This document shows, in pieces, positions 17,484 to 26,766 of a DNA stretch of 64,000 nucleotides. The notes beneath the pieces were generated by a model, which made no database searches, was not told where the DNA came from, and saw nothing but the letters and a program-made list of their open reading frames with translations. Positions within the stretch are counted from its first letter, which is position 1, and each line of letters begins with the position of its first letter. Origin of the DNA: Gymnodinialimonas ceratoperidinii (GTDB taxonomy: Bacteria > Pseudomonadota > Alphaproteobacteria > Rhodobacterales > Rhodobacteraceae); the NCBI RefSeq assembly GCF_019297855.1, contig NZ_CP079194.1, forward strand, positions 1-64,000. Reading direction: 5' to 3'. Made by a program: the position numbers and the translations under genes.

Positions 17484-19079
17484 ATGACCCATGGACGCGT
17501 GAATCCCGCACATACACTTGATCAACAAGGTATCTCGGGGCTCGGCTCGGTCTATTACAACTTGTTGGAACCCGCCCTGATGCAGGCCGCCGTGGAGCGC
17601 GGCGAGGGTCGCATCGGCAAGGGCGGCACGTTCCTCGTCTCGACCGGTCAGTTCACCGGTCGCTCTCCCAACGACAAATTCGTCGTGCGCACACCCGAGG
17701 TCGAGGACCACATCTGGTGGGACAATAACGCCCCCATGGCGCCCGACGCGTTCGACCGGCTGTACGCCGACATGCTGGAGCATATGAAGGGCGGCGATTA
17801 CTACGTCCAGGACCTGTTTGGCGGCGCCGATGAGGAGCATCGCCTCGACGTTCGCGTGGTGTCGGAACTGGCATGGCACAACCTCTTCATCCGCCATCTG
17901 CTGCGTCGCCCGGACGCCGAAGAACTGTCCTCCTTCGTTCCGGAATTCACCATCATCAACTGCCCCAGCTTCAAGGCGGACCCGGCGCGCCACGGTTGCG
18001 CCTCGGAGACAGTGATCGCGTTGAATTTCGAGAAGAAGCTGATCCTGATCGGCAACACGGAATACGCGGGCGAGAACAAGAAATCGGTGTTCACCCTGCT
18101 CAATTACATCCTCCCCGGCAAAGGCGTCATGGCGATGCATTGCTCGGCCAACCATGCCATCGGCGACCCCGACGACAGCGCGGTGTTCTTCGGCCTGTCG
18201 GGCACCGGCAAGACAACGCTCTCTGCCGATCCGAGCCGCACCCTGATCGGCGATGACGAGCATGGCTGGTCCGACAATGGCATCTTCAACTTCGAGGGGG
18301 GCTGCTACGCCAAGACCATCAACCTGCGTGAAGAGGCGGAGCCCGAGATCTACGCCACGACGCAGAAGTTCTCTACCGTGATCGAGAACATGGTCTACGA
18401 CGAGGATACGTTGGAGCTGGACTTCGACGATGACAGCCTCACCGCGAACATGCGCTGCGCCTACCCGATCGAGATGATCTCGAACGCCTCTTCCACCGGC
18501 AAGGGGGGCGCGCCCAAGAATATCGTCATGCTGACCTGCGACGCCTTCGGCGTCCTGCCTCCAATCGCGCGGCTGACACCGGCGCAGGCGATGTATCACT
18601 TCCTCTCCGGCTTCACCGCCAAGGTGGCGGGCACCGAACGCGGCGTGACCGAGCCAACGCCGACCTTCTCGACCTGCTTCGGCGCCCCCTTCATGCCGCG
18701 CCGGCCCGAGGTCTACGGCGACCTGCTGCGCCAGAAGATCGCCGAGCATGGCGCGACCTGCTGGCTGGTCAACACCGGCTGGACCGGCGGCGCCTTCGGC
18801 ACCGGCTCGCGGATGCCGATCCATGCCACCCGTTCGCTTCTGACAGCTGCGCTGGACGGATCGCTGAACGAGGGCGAATTCCGCAAGGACCCCAACTTCG
18901 GCTTCGACGTACCAATCCATTGCCGGGACGTGGCCGATCTTCTGCTGGACCCGCGCCGGACATGGGACAATCCCGAAAGCTACGATCGTCAGGCACAGCG
19001 CCTCGTCGACATGTTCGCCGACAACTTCGCGCAATACGTGGACCATATCGACGACGACGTAAAAGCCGCCGCAATCTGA
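17484..19079 (+). CDS. pckA: Phosphoenolpyruvate carboxykinase (ATP)
   Basis: The enzyme converts oxaloacetate plus ATP to phosphoenolpyruvate, the committed gluconeogenic step. The 531 residues match the ATP-dependent family. Landmarks are [15 protein letters not shown] near the N-terminus, [16 protein letters not shown] (P-loop), [19 protein letters not shown] (metal-binding aspartates) and the C-terminal [23 protein letters not shown] lies 12-18 nt before the ATG. It is divergent from chvI, an arrangement conserved in alphaproteobacteria, and followed by a terminator at 19107-19128. Confidence 0.97.
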   Translation: MTHGRVNPAHTLDQQGISGLGSVYYNLLEPALMQAAVERGEGRIGKGGTFLVSTGQFTGRSPNDKFVVRTPEVEDHIWWDNNAPMAPDAFDRLYADMLEHMKGGDYYVQDLFGGADEEHRLDVRVVSELAWHNLFIRHLLRRPDAEELSSFVPEFTIINCPSFKADPARHGCASETVIALNFEKKLILIGNTEYAGENKKSVFTLLNYILPGKGVMAMHCSANHAIGDPDDSAVFFGLSGTGKTTLSADPSRTLIGDDEHGWSDNGIFNFEGGCYAKTINLREEAEPEIYATTQKFSTVIENMVYDEDTLELDFDDDSLTANMRCAYPIEMISNASSTGKGGAPKNIVMLTCDAFGVLPPIARLTPAQAMYHFLSGFTAKVAGTERGVTEPTPTFSTCFGAPFMPRRPEVYGDLLRQKIAEHGATCWLVNTGWTGGAFGTGSRMPIHATRSLLTAALDGSLNEGEFRKDPNFGFDVPIHCRDVADLLLDPRRTWDNPESYDRQAQRLVDMFADNFAQYVDHIDDDVKAAAI

Positions 19080-19106
19080 GCGCAGCGCCAATTTGCAAGG
19101 AACGGG

Positions 19107-19128
19107 CGGCCACCTTCATCGGTGGCCG
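19107..19128 (+). terminator. Intrinsic terminator after pckA
   Basis: CGGCCACC (19107-19114) pairs perfectly with GGTGGCCG (19121-19128) around a 6-nt loop and is followed by TTTCC. An outer GGAA/TTTCC pairing may extend the stem. It lies 27 nt after the pckA stop. Confidence 0.75.
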
Positions 19129-19210
19129 TTTCCGTTTGGGCCGGATATCCGGGCTTGGGAATTGCGGCGCTACCGAGGTAATCTGACCGGGCTTTCAGCC
19201 GGAGAGACCC

Positions 19211-19756
19211 ATGCGCCTTCCTGTCATTGCCTCGCTACTGTGCCTTTGCCTGACACTACCCGTCGCCGGCCAGAGCGACCGCGCGGCCCGCGTCAGCCCG
19301 CGCCTCGCGGCCTTCGACTACGGGATCTACTGCGCGCAGGAACCAGAGCGTCGGGACCCCGCCCCGGCCACGGCTTCGGGCGAGATCAACATCGTGCCCG
19401 CGATCCCGAATTTTGCCTTCAACCAGCGCATCGTTCCGGCCGAGATCGGCATTGGCTTCGGCGTTCTCGTCTCGGCCCCCCTTGGCGCGCTTTACGAGCC
19501 GGTCACGGTTACCGTCACCCACCCGCCCTATTCGCGCGAGAACATCACGGTGGAGCAATGGGTCACGGACGTCGATGACGGGCGCAACCTGATGGGGTTC
19601 AGCTTTGACCACGAATTCGAATTGGTTCTGGGGGAGTGGACCTTCTCGGCCACGACGCTGGACGGGGAAGAGCTCTATCACATTGCCTTCGAGGTCGTCG
19701 CGCCAGAGGCCATGCCGCAGGTCGTCAGCGCCTGCTTTGGCGCGTTCATGTCGTGA
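19211..19756 (+). CDS. Exported protein, probably DUF3859-like
   Basis: The 181-residue protein has a cleavable signal peptide (about 1-20, ending PVAGQ). The mature domain looks like a single beta-sandwich; the C-terminal part (MGFSFDHEFELVLGEWTFSA, about 130-149) resembles the DUF3859 family, whose function is unknown. Two Cys (C34 and one near the C-terminus) could form a disulfide in the periplasm. GGAGAG precedes the ATG. It stands alone between the pckA terminator and the sulfotransferase-like gene. Confidence 0.7.
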   Translation: MRLPVIASLLCLCLTLPVAGQSDRAARVSPRLAAFDYGIYCAQEPERRDPAPATASGEINIVPAIPNFAFNQRIVPAEIGIGFGVLVSAPLGALYEPVTVTVTHPPYSRENITVEQWVTDVDDGRNLMGFSFDHEFELVLGEWTFSATTLDGEELYHIAFEVVAPEAMPQVVSACFGAFMS

Positions 19757-19840
19757 CCCCTTCAAGGGTGAAAACCATTTCGTAACACTCATTGGCCACA
19801 CTCACCGCAAATCCGAGTCGGTGAATGGAAGAGGCATGTG

Positions 19841-20848
19841 ATGGTGAAACGGGTATTGTTGCATGTGGGCCTCGGTCGGACCGACACCCGGACGATCCAG
19901 CGCACGCTGGCCGCGCACAGGCCGGCCCTCGCCCGCATCGGCGCGGTCTATCCCGGCGAAGGTGACGCCCATAACGACCTGATCGGCGTGACCCACCCCA
20001 AGGGCCCGCGCCACGGCTGGTATCGGCGGCGAGGGCTCTCGCCAGAAGCCGCGCAACAATTGGCCGAGAAACAATTGTCTGCGATCCGGGCCGGGGTCGC
20101 CACCGGCGCATCGGTGATCATCCTGTCGAGCGGGTATTTCCAATCTCTCGGCGCCGAGGATCTCATGCGGCTCGACCAGCAGGTTTCCGGCCTGGGCTAT
20201 CAACTGGAAACGCTCTGCTTCCTCCGCGCGCCGCTGACCCATACCGCCAATCGGATCACCCAGGGCGTGAGGCAGAACTCCGCCCGAATTTCCCAGATGC
20301 TTGATCGCCCCTATCCTCCCCTCGCGCGTGAACACTGCGAGGCTGCACTCCGCGCTTTGGGCCGCAAGCGCGTGCACCTGCGCCGTGCGGAGGATCTGCA
20401 GACAGGCTGGCTGACGGCAAACCTGCTGCGTGTCGCAGGCCTCTCTCCCGTGCCCGGCACGGTCCGGGACCTTCCCGGCCCGCCACCGCTCTGCCACGAT
20501 GCCGTGTATCTCCTGGATGCCATCAACGCGGCCGACGTGGGCGAGGGCCCCGAGCGGCCTCTGTTCAAGCACCACGAAGCAGAGCTCTACGCCATGAAGG
20601 GGCGCCCTTTCGTGCTGCCACCGGACGCCGCTCGCCGGGTGCAGGCGCACTCACGAATCGAGCAGGATTGGCTGTTCCGCCATTTCGGCGTGTCTTACCC
20701 GGCGCTGAAAATCAGAGACGTGCCGACACATTGGCAGGAAATCGAATGGGCCGCCGACGCCTTGGCCGAGGTCACGCGCGCCGAGTTCAACCAATCAATC
20801 CACGACGCACAAGATTGGCCCCCGCAATCACAAGCAATGTCAGCGTGA
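19841..20848 (+). CDS. Sulfotransferase-like P-loop protein, degenerate motif
   Basis: The 335 residues begin VKRVLLHVGLGRTDTRTIQ, which resembles the PAPS-binding N-terminus of bacterial sulfotransferases (LHIGxxKTGTTxIQ). The K-T-G-T core is changed to R-T-D-T, so PAPS binding is doubtful. FLRAP about 125 residues later parallels the second conserved strand. The acceptor is unknown and the gene may encode a non-catalytic relative. Start at the ATG at 19841, about 6 nt after GGAAGAGG, rather than GTG at 19838. Its last 62 nt overlap the end of the convergent TSUP gene. Confidence 0.65.
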   Translation: MVKRVLLHVGLGRTDTRTIQRTLAAHRPALARIGAVYPGEGDAHNDLIGVTHPKGPRHGWYRRRGLSPEAAQQLAEKQLSAIRAGVATGASVIILSSGYFQSLGAEDLMRLDQQVSGLGYQLETLCFLRAPLTHTANRITQGVRQNSARISQMLDRPYPPLAREHCEAALRALGRKRVHLRRAEDLQTGWLTANLLRVAGLSPVPGTVRDLPGPPPLCHDAVYLLDAINAADVGEGPERPLFKHHEAELYAMKGRPFVLPPDAARRVQAHSRIEQDWLFRHFGVSYPALKIRDVPTHWQEIEWAADALAEVTRAEFNQSIHDAQDWPPQSQAMSA

Positions 20849-21560
20849 GCTTGCGAAAGAGCTCCGGGTCCAGCTTCTCTCCGACCTTGAAGCCCGCCAG
20901 CATCCCCACGAACACGGGCACAAGCAACAGCATCGAAAAGGGCGTGGTGGCAGCGTTCAGGACGCCAGACTGCAAATGCCCGGCCAGCAGCGCGGTCGCG
21001 CCAAGGCTGTAGACGACGCCTTGCACCAGGAGCTGCCGCATCTTCGGCGTCTCCAACGCGAGCAGATACAGCACCGTCAGCGGCCCCCATGATCCGGTGA
21101 AACCGCCGAGAACCCCGGTCATCGCGCCGATCACCCATTCTGCAACGCGGCGACGCGCTTCCGGGATCGTGAACCTGACGCCCGCCAATTGCACGACCGA
21201 GAGCGCGACGACGGGTACGCCAAGGATGAGGTAAAATACCCTCTCCGGCAGCAGGACAACAAACTGCGTCACGATCAGGATCAGGACGCAGACAGTCAGG
21301 ATGTAGCGCCGATGCTCTTTGACGGCGTCGATGATTTCCGCGAGTGGGTGACGCGCGACTTGCAGGAAATTCGACACCAATGCAGGGAAAACAACGCCTG
21401 CAACGGCGATGAGAGGGTCGAGGAACAGCGACAACCCCGAGGTGATGATTAGCGGGACACCGAACCCGATCGCCCCCTTGACGACGCCCGCAAACAACGT
21501 GACCCCGATGGCTGCCAGAAAGGCCCAAAGCGGCATCAGGTTTGCGAAATCTTCAAACAT
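20787..21560 (-). CDS. TSUP (TauE/SafE) family transporter
   Basis: The 257-residue integral membrane protein has about eight hydrophobic segments and matches the sulfite/organosulfonate exporter superfamily. The duplicated signature is visible as GVVKGAIGFGVPLIITSGL (about 25-43) and GAMTGVLGGFTGSWGPLTVLYL (about 150-171). Substrates in this family include sulfoacetate, sulfite and other organic anions; which applies here is unknown. It converges on the sulfotransferase-like gene with a 62-nt overlap, and is divergent from mcd with about 150 bp between them. Confidence 0.88.
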   Translation of the reverse strand: MFEDFANLMPLWAFLAAIGVTLFAGVVKGAIGFGVPLIITSGLSLFLDPLIAVAGVVFPALVSNFLQVARHPLAEIIDAVKEHRRYILTVCVLILIVTQFVVLLPERVFYLILGVPVVALSVVQLAGVRFTIPEARRRVAEWVIGAMTGVLGGFTGSWGPLTVLYLLALETPKMRQLLVQGVVYSLGATALLAGHLQSGVLNAATTPFSMLLLVPVFVGMLAGFKVGEKLDPELFRKLTLTLLVIAGANLVRRGLIG

Positions 21561-21631
21561 GGGTCCGTTCTAAGCCGGGAACTCCGGCGCCGCACCCGGA
21601 ATCGTCTGCGACATTTTCGTGCGGAAATTTG

Positions 21632-21668
21632 TGCGCTGCAGCATTTTTGTTGCGCTGCAGTTGCAAAC
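21632..21668 (+). promoter_or_regulatory. Direct repeat upstream of mcd
   Basis: TGCGCTGCAG occurs at 21632-21641 and again at 21651-21660, a 19-bp period or nearly two helical turns. The second copy runs into TTGCAAAC (21661-21668), close to the TTTGCAAA motif reported for RamB/PccR/ScfR-type acyl-CoA regulators. The block lies 40-80 bp before the mcd start and is a plausible operator. Confidence 0.45.
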
Positions 21669-21709
21669 ACCTTACCTCTCTCGGGACTCGAGTTCAGGAG
21701 ACCGCTATC

Positions 21710-23392
21710 ATGCCCCGCGACGCCCATCAGCAAAACGAGACATCCGTCATCCTTTCCGACCTTCTCCACCTTACCGAGCGCGCCGTTGCTCCCGCTGAAG
21801 CTCTCCTTGAAACCGCGAAGGCGTATCTGCGCGACCGGCTCTCGGTCGAGGGACGGGTTTCCGCCAAGCTCGTCGAACAGGAACAGACGGCCGCCCACGG
21901 CCTCGCTTGGCTCGCCACATATGTCGAGGCCCTGCGCCAGATGCACGGTTGGGCCGCGCGGCTGGATGTGGAGGGCAAATTCGGCGAGGTGGAGCAGCTG
22001 ATTCTGCAGATCGCTTTCGGGGAATACCTTGCGCAGATGCAGGGCGGCATCCCGATGAGCCAGGGAGAGATCCTGCGGCTCTCGGATATCGGCTTGTCGC
22101 AAGAGGACCAGGACGCGCTGCGCACTGACGCGGTGAACACGCTGACAGCATCCGGCAATACCCAAGCCGCGCGCACGCGGCTGGTGGCTCTGATGCAGGA
22201 ACGCTCGGCCGAGATCACCGTGGGCCATTGCGGGCTGGACGACGAACTCGACATGATCCGCGAGCAGTTCCGCCGTTACGCTGTCGACCGGGTGATCCCC
22301 AACGCCCACGAGTGGCACTTGAATGACGAGTTGATCCCGATGGAGATCATCGAAGAGCTCTCGGAAATGGGTGTTTTCGGCCTGACCATCCCGGAGAATC
22401 ACGGCGGCCTCGGCCTGTCGAAGGCGTCCATGTGCGTCGTCTCGGAGGAGCTGTCGCGCGGCTATATCGGTGTCGGCTCCCTCGGCACCCGCTCGGAGAT
22501 TGCGGCCGAGTTGATCCTCGCGGGGGGCACTGACGCCCAGAAGGAGAAGTGGCTGCCCGGCCTTGCCTCGGGAGAGATCCTGCCCACTGCCGTCTTCACC
22601 GAACCCAACACCGGGTCCGACCTCGGCTCCCTGCGCACGAAAGCCACGCGGGACGGCGACGATTGGGTGCTGAACGGCAACAAGACGTGGATCACCCACG
22701 CCGCGCGCACCCATGTGATGACGGTCCTCGCCCGCTCGGTCCCCGACACCGATGACTACAAGGGCCTGTCCATGTTCCTCGCGGAAAAGACCCCCGGCAC
22801 CGACGAGGCCCCGTGGCAGGATGCGGGCATCAGCGGCGGCGAGATTGAGGTTCTGGGCTACCGCGGCATGAAGGAATACACGGTCAACTTCGACGATTTC
22901 AAAGTCGCCGGAGACAACCTTCTGGGCGGCAAGGAGGGCGAAGGGTTCAAGCAGTTGATGCAGACCTTCGAGAGCGCCCGCATCCAGACCGCCGCCCGCG
23001 CCATTGGTGTCGCTCAGTCCGCATTGGACGAAGGAATGAAATACGCCACCGACCGCAAACAGTTCGGCCGCAGCCTCATCGAGTTTCCGCGCGTGTCGGG
23101 CAAGCTGGCCATGATGGCCGTGGAGATCATGATTGCGCGCCAGCTCAGCTATTTTTCCGCCCGCGAGAAGGACAATGATCGGCGCTGTGATCTGGAGGCC
23201 GGCATGGCCAAGCTGCTCGGAGCCCGCGTGGCTTGGGCGGCGGCGGACAACGCGTTGCAGATCCATGGCGGCAATGGTTTCGCGTTGGAATACACGATCA
23301 GCCGCATCCTCTGCGACGCGCGGATTCTCAACATCTTCGAAGGCGCCGCCGAGATCCAGGCACAGGTCATCGCGCGGCGCCTCCTGTCCTGA
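21710..23392 (+). CDS. mcd: (2S)-methylsuccinyl-CoA dehydrogenase
   Basis: This flavoprotein of the ethylmalonyl-CoA pathway converts methylsuccinyl-CoA to mesaconyl-CoA and donates electrons to ETF. The 560 residues comprise an N-terminal helical extension (about 1-165) that ordinary acyl-CoA dehydrogenases (~380 residues) lack and Mcd has. Then comes a full ACAD fold: TEPNTGSDLGSL, WVLNGNKTWITHA, YATDRKQFGRSLIEF, QIHGGNGFALEYTISR, and Glu (about 544) in ILNIFEGAAEIQ as the likely catalytic base. The start at 21710 is fixed by CAGGAG; upstream in-frame codons lack conservation. thpR starts directly after the stop. ETF and ETF-QO genes are in this window. Confidence 0.9.
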   Translation: MPRDAHQQNETSVILSDLLHLTERAVAPAEALLETAKAYLRDRLSVEGRVSAKLVEQEQTAAHGLAWLATYVEALRQMHGWAARLDVEGKFGEVEQLILQIAFGEYLAQMQGGIPMSQGEILRLSDIGLSQEDQDALRTDAVNTLTASGNTQAARTRLVALMQERSAEITVGHCGLDDELDMIREQFRRYAVDRVIPNAHEWHLNDELIPMEIIEELSEMGVFGLTIPENHGGLGLSKASMCVVSEELSRGYIGVGSLGTRSEIAAELILAGGTDAQKEKWLPGLASGEILPTAVFTEPNTGSDLGSLRTKATRDGDDWVLNGNKTWITHAARTHVMTVLARSVPDTDDYKGLSMFLAEKTPGTDEAPWQDAGISGGEIEVLGYRGMKEYTVNFDDFKVAGDNLLGGKEGEGFKQLMQTFESARIQTAARAIGVAQSALDEGMKYATDRKQFGRSLIEFPRVSGKLAMMAVEIMIARQLSYFSAREKDNDRRCDLEAGMAKLLGARVAWAAADNALQIHGGNGFALEYTISRILCDARILNIFEGAAEIQAQVIARRLLS

Positions 23393-23929
23393 ATGCGCGC
23401 GTTCCTTGCGCTGCCGCTGGCCGAGCCGGCGATCGAGGCTCTTTTGAGCGTGCAATCGACCTTGCCGACCGGCAGGCCCGTGCCCGAGGACAACCTGCAC
23501 CTGACCCTCGCCTATCTGGGCGAGACGTCTGGGGACGTGCTGGAAACGCTCCACGATCTGCTCGACGCGGCGCGCCTGCCTGCGGCTGAAGTCAGCTTCG
23601 ATGGGTTGGATACCTTCGCCGAGATGGAGCGGGGGCTGACATTCGCCTCCGTCGCTTCGTCAGAGAGCCTCGTGGCGCTGCAGGCAAAGGTTGCCCAATT
23701 CGCCCGTCAAGCCGGGGCCGATCTACCGCGCCGCCGGTTCCGGCCCCACGTCACGCTGACGCGGGCCAACCGGCAGCCGAAAGGCCCGGCAAGAGACCGG
23801 CTTGCGGCGGCAATCTCGCAAAGGATCGAGGTGCCGGGTTTCACCGCCTTGTCAGTGAATCTTTACGAGTCGCACCTCGGCCCAACCGGCGCGCGCCACG
23901 AGGTGCTGGCGTCCTATCCGCTCAGCTAG
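23393..23929 (+). CDS. thpR: RNA 2',3'-cyclic phosphodiesterase (2H family)
   Basis: The ThpR/LigT family hydrolyses 2',3'-cyclic phosphates on RNA and has 2'-5' ligase activity in vitro. The 178 residues carry both HxTx motifs: His36 in [10 protein letters not shown] and His119 in FRPHVTLTR. The N-terminus MRAFLALPL is typical. It abuts the mcd stop, so it is probably co-transcribed, though no functional link is evident. Its 3' end overlaps the convergent recO gene by 8 nt. Confidence 0.93.
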   Translation: MRAFLALPLAEPAIEALLSVQSTLPTGRPVPEDNLHLTLAYLGETSGDVLETLHDLLDAARLPAAEVSFDGLDTFAEMERGLTFASVASSESLVALQAKVAQFARQAGADLPRRRFRPHVTLTRANRQPKGPARDRLAAAISQRIEVPGFTALSVNLYESHLGPTGARHEVLASYPLS

Positions 23930-24659
23930 GGCTGTCTTCCGTGGCCTTGCGTGCCAATGCGTCCAGCAATCGTTTGCGCGCCGCAGGCAGCTTTCTGTCT
24001 CCGAGGCTCGGCGCGAGATGTGCTGCGAGGAAATGGCCGGTGACTTCCAGCCCCTCGATCACGTCCGGTAACCCTCGGGACATGCCTTCCATCGCGGGCG
24101 ACAGTGGCAGCAACCTCTCGGCCCATTCCCCCGCTGCCGCCCGCGACACCGCGCGACCGGTGCGCGGCGAGATATAGGCCAGGTCCTGGGTGACCCCGCT
24201 GACGGCGCATTGGCTGAGGTCGAGGCCGAAGCCCATCTCGGTCAGAAGCGCCATTTCCCATCCCAGATAAGCCTCTGCCCACCGGTCCGCACCGAGCCCG
24301 TCGAGAACGGCGATGGTGCGCGCATAGAGGCCGGGATAGGCGGCCCGCTCGGGCAGGGTGAACGCCAGCAGGGCACAGACCGAGGAGAGACCGGCCAAGG
24401 CCACTCGGTCCTCCATCACATCCGCCGCGCGGCCGTGCTTCAACTCGACGGTGTAGCTGCCCAGATGGTCCGACAAGCGCGCGCGCCAGGTGGCGTCCAA
24501 CTGTGCGCCGACCTGCAGCAGAGGTGCCATCTTCCGCGACGCGCCACCGCGTACAACGCCCGCGTGACGGCCGTGTTCCTCGGTAAACAGCTCGAGGATC
24601 GCCGATGCCTCGCCGTGCCGTCGCACGGCCAAAAGGATCCCATCTGCGCGCCAGTCCAT
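23922..24659 (-). CDS. recO: DNA repair protein RecO
   Basis: RecO loads RecA onto SSB-coated gaps with RecR. The 245 residues comprise an N-terminal OB fold ([21 protein letters not shown], then [18 protein letters not shown]) and a helical C-terminal domain. [20 protein letters not shown] (about 165-184) replaces the four-Cys zinc site of other bacteria, as is usual in alphaproteobacteria. The start at 24659 matches the conserved N-terminus; the frame is open 47 codons further upstream without conservation. It is separated from era/DUF1491 by a plus-strand gene. Confidence 0.93.
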   Translation of the reverse strand: MDWRADGILLAVRRHGEASAILELFTEEHGRHAGVVRGGASRKMAPLLQVGAQLDATWRARLSDHLGSYTVELKHGRAADVMEDRVALAGLSSVCALLAFTLPERAAYPGLYARTIAVLDGLGADRWAEAYLGWEMALLTEMGFGLDLSQCAVSGVTQDLAYISPRTGRAVSRAAAGEWAERLLPLSPAMEGMSRGLPDVIEGLEVTGHFLAAHLAPSLGDRKLPAARKRLLDALARKATEDSPS

Positions 24660-24772
24660 GGGGGCAGTATCGCGGCTCGCAGCACACAGCGCACGAGAAA
24701 AACGCCCGAAGACGCGCAGAAATCGGGCAGCCCCGGTAGAAAATCGAAAGAAGCCGTGCCAATGATTCGAAT

Positions 24773-25390
24773 ATGTTTCCGGCACTCCCCTTCCAGGCAA
24801 GATGGACGGCCATGGCCATCGCCCTCGTCGCGGCGGTTTCCGTAGTGGTCATGTTTTTCTACAACCTCGAGAGCGGCCGATACGGCGACGAGCTCGAGAC
24901 GATCTGGGGCCTCGCCCGCTTCTTCACGATCCTCACGAATTGCCTGATCGCGGTGACCTTCACCATGGCGGCCGTTCGACGAAACGGCATCAGTTCAGCC
25001 TGGGTCGCCGCGCTGACCCTCGCGATCCTTCTGGTGGGCGCGGTCTATCACACGCTTCTGGCGGGGATCACCGTCTTCGAGGGCGTAGGCATCTGGGCCA
25101 ATCAGGGGCTGCACACCGTCGTGCCGCTTGCCTGCCTGCTCTGGTGGATCGTCTTTGCGCCGAAGCGTCAGTTGAGCTTCCGCGATCTCCCGACCTTCAT
25201 CGTCTGGCCCTGCGTCTACATTGCCTACGCACTGGCACGCGGCGATGCGGACGGCATCTATCCCTATCCGTTCATGGATCTGGCGGAAAAGACCCCGACA
25301 GAGGTCGCGATCAATCTCGCAGGGCTGATGGTCGTTCTTGTGATCGGCGGGATCATCTTCGTCCTGTTTGCCCGCTTCGCGGACCGCTGA
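24773..25390 (+). CDS. Pr6Pr family integral membrane protein
   Basis: The 205 residues form about six hydrophobic helices. [13 protein letters not shown], the YHTLLAG block, [19 protein letters not shown] and the late [13 protein letters not shown] block with GIYPYPF match the Pr6Pr (FAR-17a/AIG1-like) family. Function in bacteria is unknown. No good Shine-Dalgarno precedes the ATG at 24773; a later ATG at 24812 would remove a short basic segment. It sits on the plus strand between recO and DUF1491, interrupting an otherwise minus-strand housekeeping run. Its stop directly abuts the DUF1491 stop in a TGATCA palindrome. Confidence 0.85.
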   Translation: MFPALPFQARWTAMAIALVAAVSVVVMFFYNLESGRYGDELETIWGLARFFTILTNCLIAVTFTMAAVRRNGISSAWVAALTLAILLVGAVYHTLLAGITVFEGVGIWANQGLHTVVPLACLLWWIVFAPKRQLSFRDLPTFIVWPCVYIAYALARGDADGIYPYPFMDLAEKTPTEVAINLAGLMVVLVIGGIIFVLFARFADR

Positions 25391-25726
25391 TCAATCGAGG
25401 CCCGGCTCATCGAGCAAATGACGCCCGGCGCGATCTTCCACTTCGATCACCCAAAGATCCGGATCGAAGCTGCGCTGGCGCGTGATTGCGGCGTCGACCT
25501 CGGCCTCTGCGCCTTCCGTCAACACCATCCATTCGCGGGCACCGGTCATCGGGTCGAAGCTGCGCTGGTAGAGCGTCGCAGTGCCGTCGAGCGGGGATTG
25601 CTTGACCAGCACCGCGCCAGCCGTCGCGTCACCGCGCGCCACGATGAATACCGGGATATCCGCCCCGCGTAGCCGCGCCAGATAGGCGGCGACCCAGAAA
25701 TCGGCTGTCAGCCGCGGGCCGCTCAC
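25391..25726 (-). CDS. DUF1491 family protein
   Basis: This 111-residue cytosolic protein belongs to an alphaproteobacterial family of unknown function. Visible blocks are LTADFWVAAYLARLRGADIP, VLVKQSPLDGTATLY and the C-terminal RSFDPDLWVIEVEDRAGRHL. The GTG start overlaps the era stop as GTGA, so translation is probably coupled to era, and era-DUF1491 pairing is common in Rhodobacteraceae. The conserved company suggests a housekeeping role but no activity can be assigned. Confidence 0.87.
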   Translation of the reverse strand: MSGPRLTADFWVAAYLARLRGADIPVFIVARGDATAGAVLVKQSPLDGTATLYQRSFDPMTGAREWMVLTEGAEAEVDAAITRQRSFDPDLWVIEVEDRAGRHLLDEPGLD

Positions 25727-26631
25727 GTGTTCCCGTCTTTGAAGTTGAGGCCCATCTCGGAATAACGCTCGGATTCCTCAAGCCAACCGGGACGCACCTT
25801 CACCTGCAGGAAGAGGTGCACGGGGTGGCCGACGAACTCCGCGATCTCCTCGCGAGCGGCCTTGGAGACGGCCTTGATCGTTTCGCCCTTCTTGCCGAGC
25901 AGGATGCCCTTGTGGCCGTCCCGGGCGACATAGATGACCTGATCGATCTTCGCAGACCCGTCCTTGCGGTTCTCCCAAGCCTCGGTCTCTACCGTCAGCT
26001 GGTAGGGCAATTCCTGATGCAGGCGCAGAGTCAGCTTCTCGCGCGTCATCTCGGCGGCGATCATGCGCAGGGGCAGATCGGCGATCTGATCCTCGGGGTA
26101 AAGCCAAGGGCCTTCGGGCACCTCCTGCGCCAACCACGCGCGCAGCTGCTCGACGCCGTGGCCCTTTTCAGCCGAGATCATGTAGGTCTCGTCGAAGGGA
26201 TAGGCAGCGTTGAGGTCCTCGGTCAGCTTCAGGAGCACCGGCGCCTCGACCCTGTCGATCTTGTTGATCGCCAGCGCCACCTTCCGGTCGTCGGTGCGCT
26301 CCTTGAGACCGTCGAGAATGGCCTGCACGCCCTCGGTCAAGCCACGGTGCGCCTCGATCAGCAGAACCACAACGTCTGCATCTGCCGCGCCGGACCAAGC
26401 CGCGGCGACCATGGCGCGGTCGAGCCTGCGACGCGGGCGGAAGAGGCCCGGCGTATCCACGAAAACCAACTGGCTGTCACCCTCGATCGCGACCCCCCGA
26501 ATGCGCGCGCGCGTCGTCTGCACCTTGTGCGTGACGATCGAGACCTTCGCGCCCACCATCCTGTTGAGCAAGGTGGATTTACCCGCGTTGGGCTCTCCGA
26601 TCAGGGCGATGAAACCGGCGCGTGTCGTCAT
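25723..26631 (-). CDS. era: GTPase Era
   Basis: Era binds 16S rRNA and supports 30S subunit maturation. The 302 residues have G1 GEPNAGKSTLLN (about 11-22), DTPG, NKID and a C-terminal KH domain around DGHKGILLGKKGETIK. Start at 26631 (MTTRAGFIALIG); 19 further upstream codons are open but unconserved. It ends in an overlap with DUF1491. rnc lies upstream on the same strand, but the gap of 149 bp is unusually long and holds repeat copy C. Confidence 0.97.
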   Translation of the reverse strand: MTTRAGFIALIGEPNAGKSTLLNRMVGAKVSIVTHKVQTTRARIRGVAIEGDSQLVFVDTPGLFRPRRRLDRAMVAAAWSGAADADVVVLLIEAHRGLTEGVQAILDGLKERTDDRKVALAINKIDRVEAPVLLKLTEDLNAAYPFDETYMISAEKGHGVEQLRAWLAQEVPEGPWLYPEDQIADLPLRMIAAEMTREKLTLRLHQELPYQLTVETEAWENRKDGSAKIDQVIYVARDGHKGILLGKKGETIKAVSKAAREEIAEFVGHPVHLFLQVKVRPGWLEESERYSEMGLNFKDGNT

Positions 26632-26729
26632 GGGGCGATCCTCAGGATGGGCTGACACGGCCATAGCCGGAAACGGCGCGCGACGCAAAGGGGCGCTTCA
26701 ACGGCACGGTTGGCGCGTGGGGAGAGGGT

Positions 26730-26766
26730 GGGATTGAGTTGTATTGGCCAAGATGAAGCAGGAGCG
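26730..26766 (-). repeat. 36-bp 3'-end repeat, copy C
   Basis: On the minus strand this reads as copies A and B (CTTCATCTTGG, two changed bases, AATACAACTCAATCCC) with a 3-nt insertion near its 5' end. It lies 14 bp past the rnc stop codon in the same sense as rnc, inside the rnc-era operon. Confidence 0.8.

Noticed and set aside
21536..23554. A 672-codon minus-strand frame over mcd
   Set aside because: Antisense to the recognisable Mcd dehydrogenase.
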